Shown here piece after piece: positions 61,170-64,000 of a DNA stretch of 64,000 nucleotides. The translations under genes were made by a program, and so were the position numbers. The notes below the pieces were generated by a model. It saw only the letters and a list, made by a program, of their open reading frames with translations. It was not told the origin of the DNA and ran no database searches. The stretch comes from Flavobacterium soli DSM 19725 (GTDB lineage: Bacteria; Bacteroidota; Bacteroidia; Flavobacteriales; Flavobacteriaceae): assembly GCF_000422705.1 (NCBI RefSeq), contig NZ_KE383908.1, forward strand, positions 94,162 to 158,161. Direction: 5' to 3'. Every line of letters starts with the position of its first letter. Position 1 is the first letter of the stretch.

Positions 61170-64000
61170 TTATTCCTTAATTTTATTCTTCTTAAAATTC
61201 TCAGCTTGTTCAAAAATCTCTACATATACTTCATCCTTGTCAACGGGTGGATAGCCAAATTCATCCAATAACAAGATCAAGCCAACTTTCAATGCCGCCT
61301 TAATGTCTTCTCGCTTGTTCCAATCAGGAAACTTTGCTTGCGATTCCACTAATTCTTTAACCGCTTTGGCAAGTGCTATCATTTTAGCTTCAGGATAGTT
61401 AAAGTCGTATTTAGCACATAGCATATCGAGAATATCATAAAATGCTTTTTCTTCAAAATCAATACCTAAAGCATCCCCAGCCGTAAATTCTTTATGCACC
61501 TCCCAAATCAATTCCGTTAATTGATCGGCCATCTCTTCATATACTTCACTTCTAAGAATGTCGTTTTCACTTCTCTCGTTATACCGTTCCACTAAAGATT
61601 GCATTTTTTTGCTAAAATCAACCCCTTTCACCCTATTCACCTTTTTTATTTCCTGAATGGCTTTAGACAATAATTGTTGCAGGAGTTTTATTTTGGTATT
61701 CGGTAATTTAATTTTATCAATTTTTTCTAAATAAGCTTCATCAAACAAATCCTGTTCTGTTACTGTTTCATGACCTAGTTTAAAGATTTCCTCTACACCT
61801 TCACTTTCTAAAGCATCCTTAATCATTTCTCGAACCCTTGCATTCATTTGTGCAGTGTCGGGAGCATCACCTCGCGTTAATTTGAATACAATCGAACGAA
61901 CAGCAAGATAAAAATGTGTATAATCCCGTTCACTTTGATCTAACTCTTCGCTTCCTACACAAATATCATAGGCGGCTTTTAGTCGTTTAACCAATCCCAT
62001 AAAACGAGTTTCAAACTCTTTGGTTTGTTGTGCAAATTCAGAGGCTTCATTAAGGTTTTGCAATTGTTCTAACGTAGTGCCATTGAAATACTTCGTGCTG
62101 TCAAACTTGTGAAACAACTTAGCTAATAAATCCAAATGGTTCCGAACTATCCGAAGAGATTCTTTAACATCTTCAAAATTGTCTTTATCGCCTGTATTAT
62201 ATTTTGCTAAAGCCAAGTTCATTTGCTTTTTGATACCAATATAATCCACAACCAAACCCTTGTTTTTATTGGCATAGTTCCGGTTTACTCTGGATATCGT
62301 CTGTATTAGATTATGCTGTTGTATGGGTTTGTCAATATAAATGCTATCCAAGAAAGGGACATCAAATCCTGTCAACCACATATCCACCACAATGGCAATT
62401 TTAAAGTTTGATTTTTCTTGCTTGAATTGTATATCTAATGTTTTGCGATAGTCTTTCGTTCCTAATAAATTATACATTTCCTTTGGATCGTCCTTCCCAC
62501 GCGTCATGATCATTTTGATACGCTCTATTTTTTTTAATTCCTTTTTTTCCTTTTCATTCAGTTGAACGCCTTTTTCAGCTCTCCGCTTTTCGTTCCATTC
62601 AGGTCGTAGGGAAATTATATTTTGAAATAGCTTGTAGGCAATTTCTCTTGTGCTGCAAACAAATAATGCCTTGCCTTTCACAGTAGCACCTTCAGCAATG
62701 CGCCTTTCATAATGCGTAATAAAATCTTCTGCAACAGCCTGCAAACGCTCCGGGTCGCCTAAGATGACATTCATATTGGCCGTTTCCTTTTTGCTTTGTT
62801 CAATTTGATGCTCGTTGGCACCAAGTTCAGCTACTGAATTATAATAGTCCTCAATTTTTTGCAACTCGCTATTTTTCAAGACCACTTTTGCTGCCCTACC
62901 TTCATAGGCAATACGAACCGTGATTTCGTCTTTAACAGATTCCGTCATGGTGTAGGCATCTACTACTTTTCCAAAAACGTCTAATGTGGCATCAATTGGC
63001 GTTCCTGTAAACCCAACATAGGTGGCGTTTGGCAACGAATCATGCAGATACTTCGCAAATCCGTACGATTTTGTGACGCCTTCTTTTGTTACTTTTACTT
63101 TTTGGTCAATATTGGTTTGACTACGGTGTGCTTCGTCCGAAATACAGATAATATTGTTCCGTTCAGAGAGCAGTAGCGTGTCTTCGGTAAACTTATGGAT
63201 TGTGGTCAAAAACACACCGCCACTTTGCCTGTCTTGTAATAATGTCCTTAAATTAGCCCTACTTTCAACGCTCACAATGTTGTTGTCTCCAATATAGCCT
63301 TTTGCCTGGATGAATTGGGTAGAGAGTTGGTCGTCCAAGTCCGTTCGGTCTGTGATTAATACAATCGTTGGACTTTCAAAATACTCGCTTTTCATTAACA
63401 AGCGTGCCAAATAGAGCATTGTATAACTTTTTCCACAGCCTGTAGCGCCAAAATAAGTGCCTCCTTTTCCATCCCCTTCTGGCTTTTGTGCTTTTTTAAT
63501 GCTATCAAACAAAGCTCTTGCGGCATAAAATTGAGGATAACGGCACACAATTTTTTCGTTCTTTTTGGAACTATCCGGAATATAAATAAAATTACAAAGA
63601 ATGTCTTTTAACCGATTCTTAAAGAACATACCTTGCACCAACGTGTACATGCTATCAATACCATCCACATCCTTGGCCAATCCTGCCACCCTTCGCCACG
63701 CATAGAAAAACTCATAGGGTGCAAACTGCGAACCTGCTTTGTTGTTAACGCCATCGCTAATCACGCTGATGGCGTTGTATTTTAATAACTCGGGTATATC
63801 TCTTGTGTAACGAGTAGTGATTTGCACAAAAGCATCATGCAAGGTAGCATCTTGTCGAATAGCACTCTTGAATTCGAATACTACCAAAGGTAAACCATTG
63901 ATGTAAATCACTCCATCTGGAATTCTCGGATTGCTTCCCAGAATTTCCATTTGGGTAACAAAGCGGTAGTGGTTTTGATCCTTAGCACTATAATCCAACA
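61170..64000 (-). CDS. hsdR: Type I restriction enzyme R subunit, N-terminus cut by window edge
   Basis: The frame is open to the last base, so the first part of the gene lies beyond 64000. The visible 942 residues show the PD-(D/E)xK nuclease core (PDGVIYINGLPLVVFEFKSA, Asp28, Glu42, Lys44), helicase motif I GATGCGKSY (184-192), motif II SDEAH (287-291), GFTGTPID, FVCSTREIAYKLF and the motif VI region QTISRVNRNY. It translocates DNA and cuts foreign DNA together with HsdM and HsdS, which are not in the window. No stop or frameshift seen in the visible part. Confidence 0.93.
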   Translation of the reverse strand, partial: LDYSAKDQNHYRFVTQMEILGSNPRIPDGVIYINGLPLVVFEFKSAIRQDATLHDAFVQITTRYTRDIPELLKYNAISVISDGVNNKAGSQFAPYEFFYAWRRVAGLAKDVDGIDSMYTLVQGMFFKNRLKDILCNFIYIPDSSKKNEKIVCRYPQFYAARALFDSIKKAQKPEGDGKGGTYFGATGCGKSYTMLYLARLLMKSEYFESPTIVLITDRTDLDDQLSTQFIQAKGYIGDNNIVSVESRANLRTLLQDRQSGGVFLTTIHKFTEDTLLLSERNNIICISDEAHRSQTNIDQKVKVTKEGVTKSYGFAKYLHDSLPNATYVGFTGTPIDATLDVFGKVVDAYTMTESVKDEITVRIAYEGRAAKVVLKNSELQKIEDYYNSVAELGANEHQIEQSKKETANMNVILGDPERLQAVAEDFITHYERRIAEGATVKGKALFVCSTREIAYKLFQNIISLRPEWNEKRRAEKGVQLNEKEKKELKKIERIKMIMTRGKDDPKEMYNLLGTKDYRKTLDIQFKQEKSNFKIAIVVDMWLTGFDVPFLDSIYIDKPIQQHNLIQTISRVNRNYANKNKGLVVDYIGIKKQMNLALAKYNTGDKDNFEDVKESLRIVRNHLDLLAKLFHKFDSTKYFNGTTLEQLQNLNEASEFAQQTKEFETRFMGLVKRLKAAYDICVGSEELDQSERDYTHFYLAVRSIVFKLTRGDAPDTAQMNARVREMIKDALESEGVEEIFKLGHETVTEQDLFDEAYLEKIDKIKLPNTKIKLLQQLLSKAIQEIKKVNRVKGVDFSKKMQSLVERYNERSENDILRSEVYEEMADQLTELIWEVHKEFTAGDALGIDFEEKAFYDILDMLCAKYDFNYPEAKMIALAKAVKELVESQAKFPDWNKREDIKAALKVGLILLLDEFGYPPVDKDEVYVEIFEQAENFKKNKIKE

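Noticed and set aside
60983..61213. 76-residue minus-strand frame overlapping the end of hsdR
   Set aside because: It starts inside hsdR in another frame and then runs through simple repeats; no protein-like pattern.

Overview
The window comes from a Bacteroidota genome, most likely the Flavobacteriia. Five secreted proteins carry Bor/Por (type IX, T9SS) sorting domains. There is a TonB-dependent receptor with a carboxypeptidase-regulatory-like plug extension. Several promoters have the Bacteroidota-type -7 element (TAnnTTTG). The DNA is AT-rich, except for a visibly GC-richer block of T9SS genes at about 6.5-13 kb. No rRNA, tRNA, CRISPR array, integrase or transposase was seen.

Layout. (A) 1-6.1 kb: the 3' end of a T9SS protein, then an operon of a putative haem-binding beta-barrel protein and two FAD oxidases (MTOX/sarcosine-oxidase type and L-amino-acid/monoamine-oxidase type). 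(B) 6.5-13.2 kb: a giant PKD-type T9SS adhesin-like protein, an RCC1-repeat T9SS protein, and the decayed 5' end of a second RCC1 copy. (C) 13.6-21.5 kb: a mono-haem cytochrome-c-like lipoprotein, a pyruvoyl (PSD/tryptophan-decarboxylase-like) decarboxylase, a fusion of a catalase-like domain to a LodA-type CTQ-quinone oxidase, and its LodB-like flavoprotein. Regions A and C are tied together by one operator. The inverted repeat AGGTA-N4-TACCT (one mismatch at 1256) lies exactly 23 bases before a TAnnTTTG-like -7 element at 1256, 13624 and 17054. (D) 22-41 kb: oxidoreductases (SDRs, an NmrA-like protein, an aldo/keto reductase), an esterase, four AraC-family regulators, an HxlR-SDR divergent pair, a T9SS type B protein and an eight-gene operon (TonB receptor, two SDRs, small membrane proteins, DUF2147, MFS exporter, AraC). 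Four promoters here share one unusual architecture: two 10-bp direct half-sites (TTTGRCTACA-like) spaced 21 bp apart, then 20 bases, then (C/G)AATTTTG. This is an AraC-type regulon that I infer purely from the sequence. (E) 41-43 kb: a GT9 glycosyltransferase and an LPS-kinase-like protein.

(F) 43.2-60.8 kb: an array of functionally unrelated genes, nearly all on the minus strand. They are separated by 100-500 bp non-coding blocks drawn from a small set of repeated block types, which gives a cassette-like layout. Two genes in it appear frameshifted (43276-44107, 55462-55853) and one has an in-frame stop (44880-45509). A LytS/LytTR-type two-component pair (57684-59181) is the plus-strand exception. 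(G) 61.2-64 kb: the C-terminal ~940 residues of a type I restriction HsdR subunit, cut by the window edge.

How the parts may work together (inference). Regions A and C would form a co-regulated set of O2-using, H2O2-producing oxidases with haem/catalase partners. Region D would be an inducible uptake, reduction and export system for a hydrophobic or carbonyl compound, controlled by AraC paralogues encoded within it.
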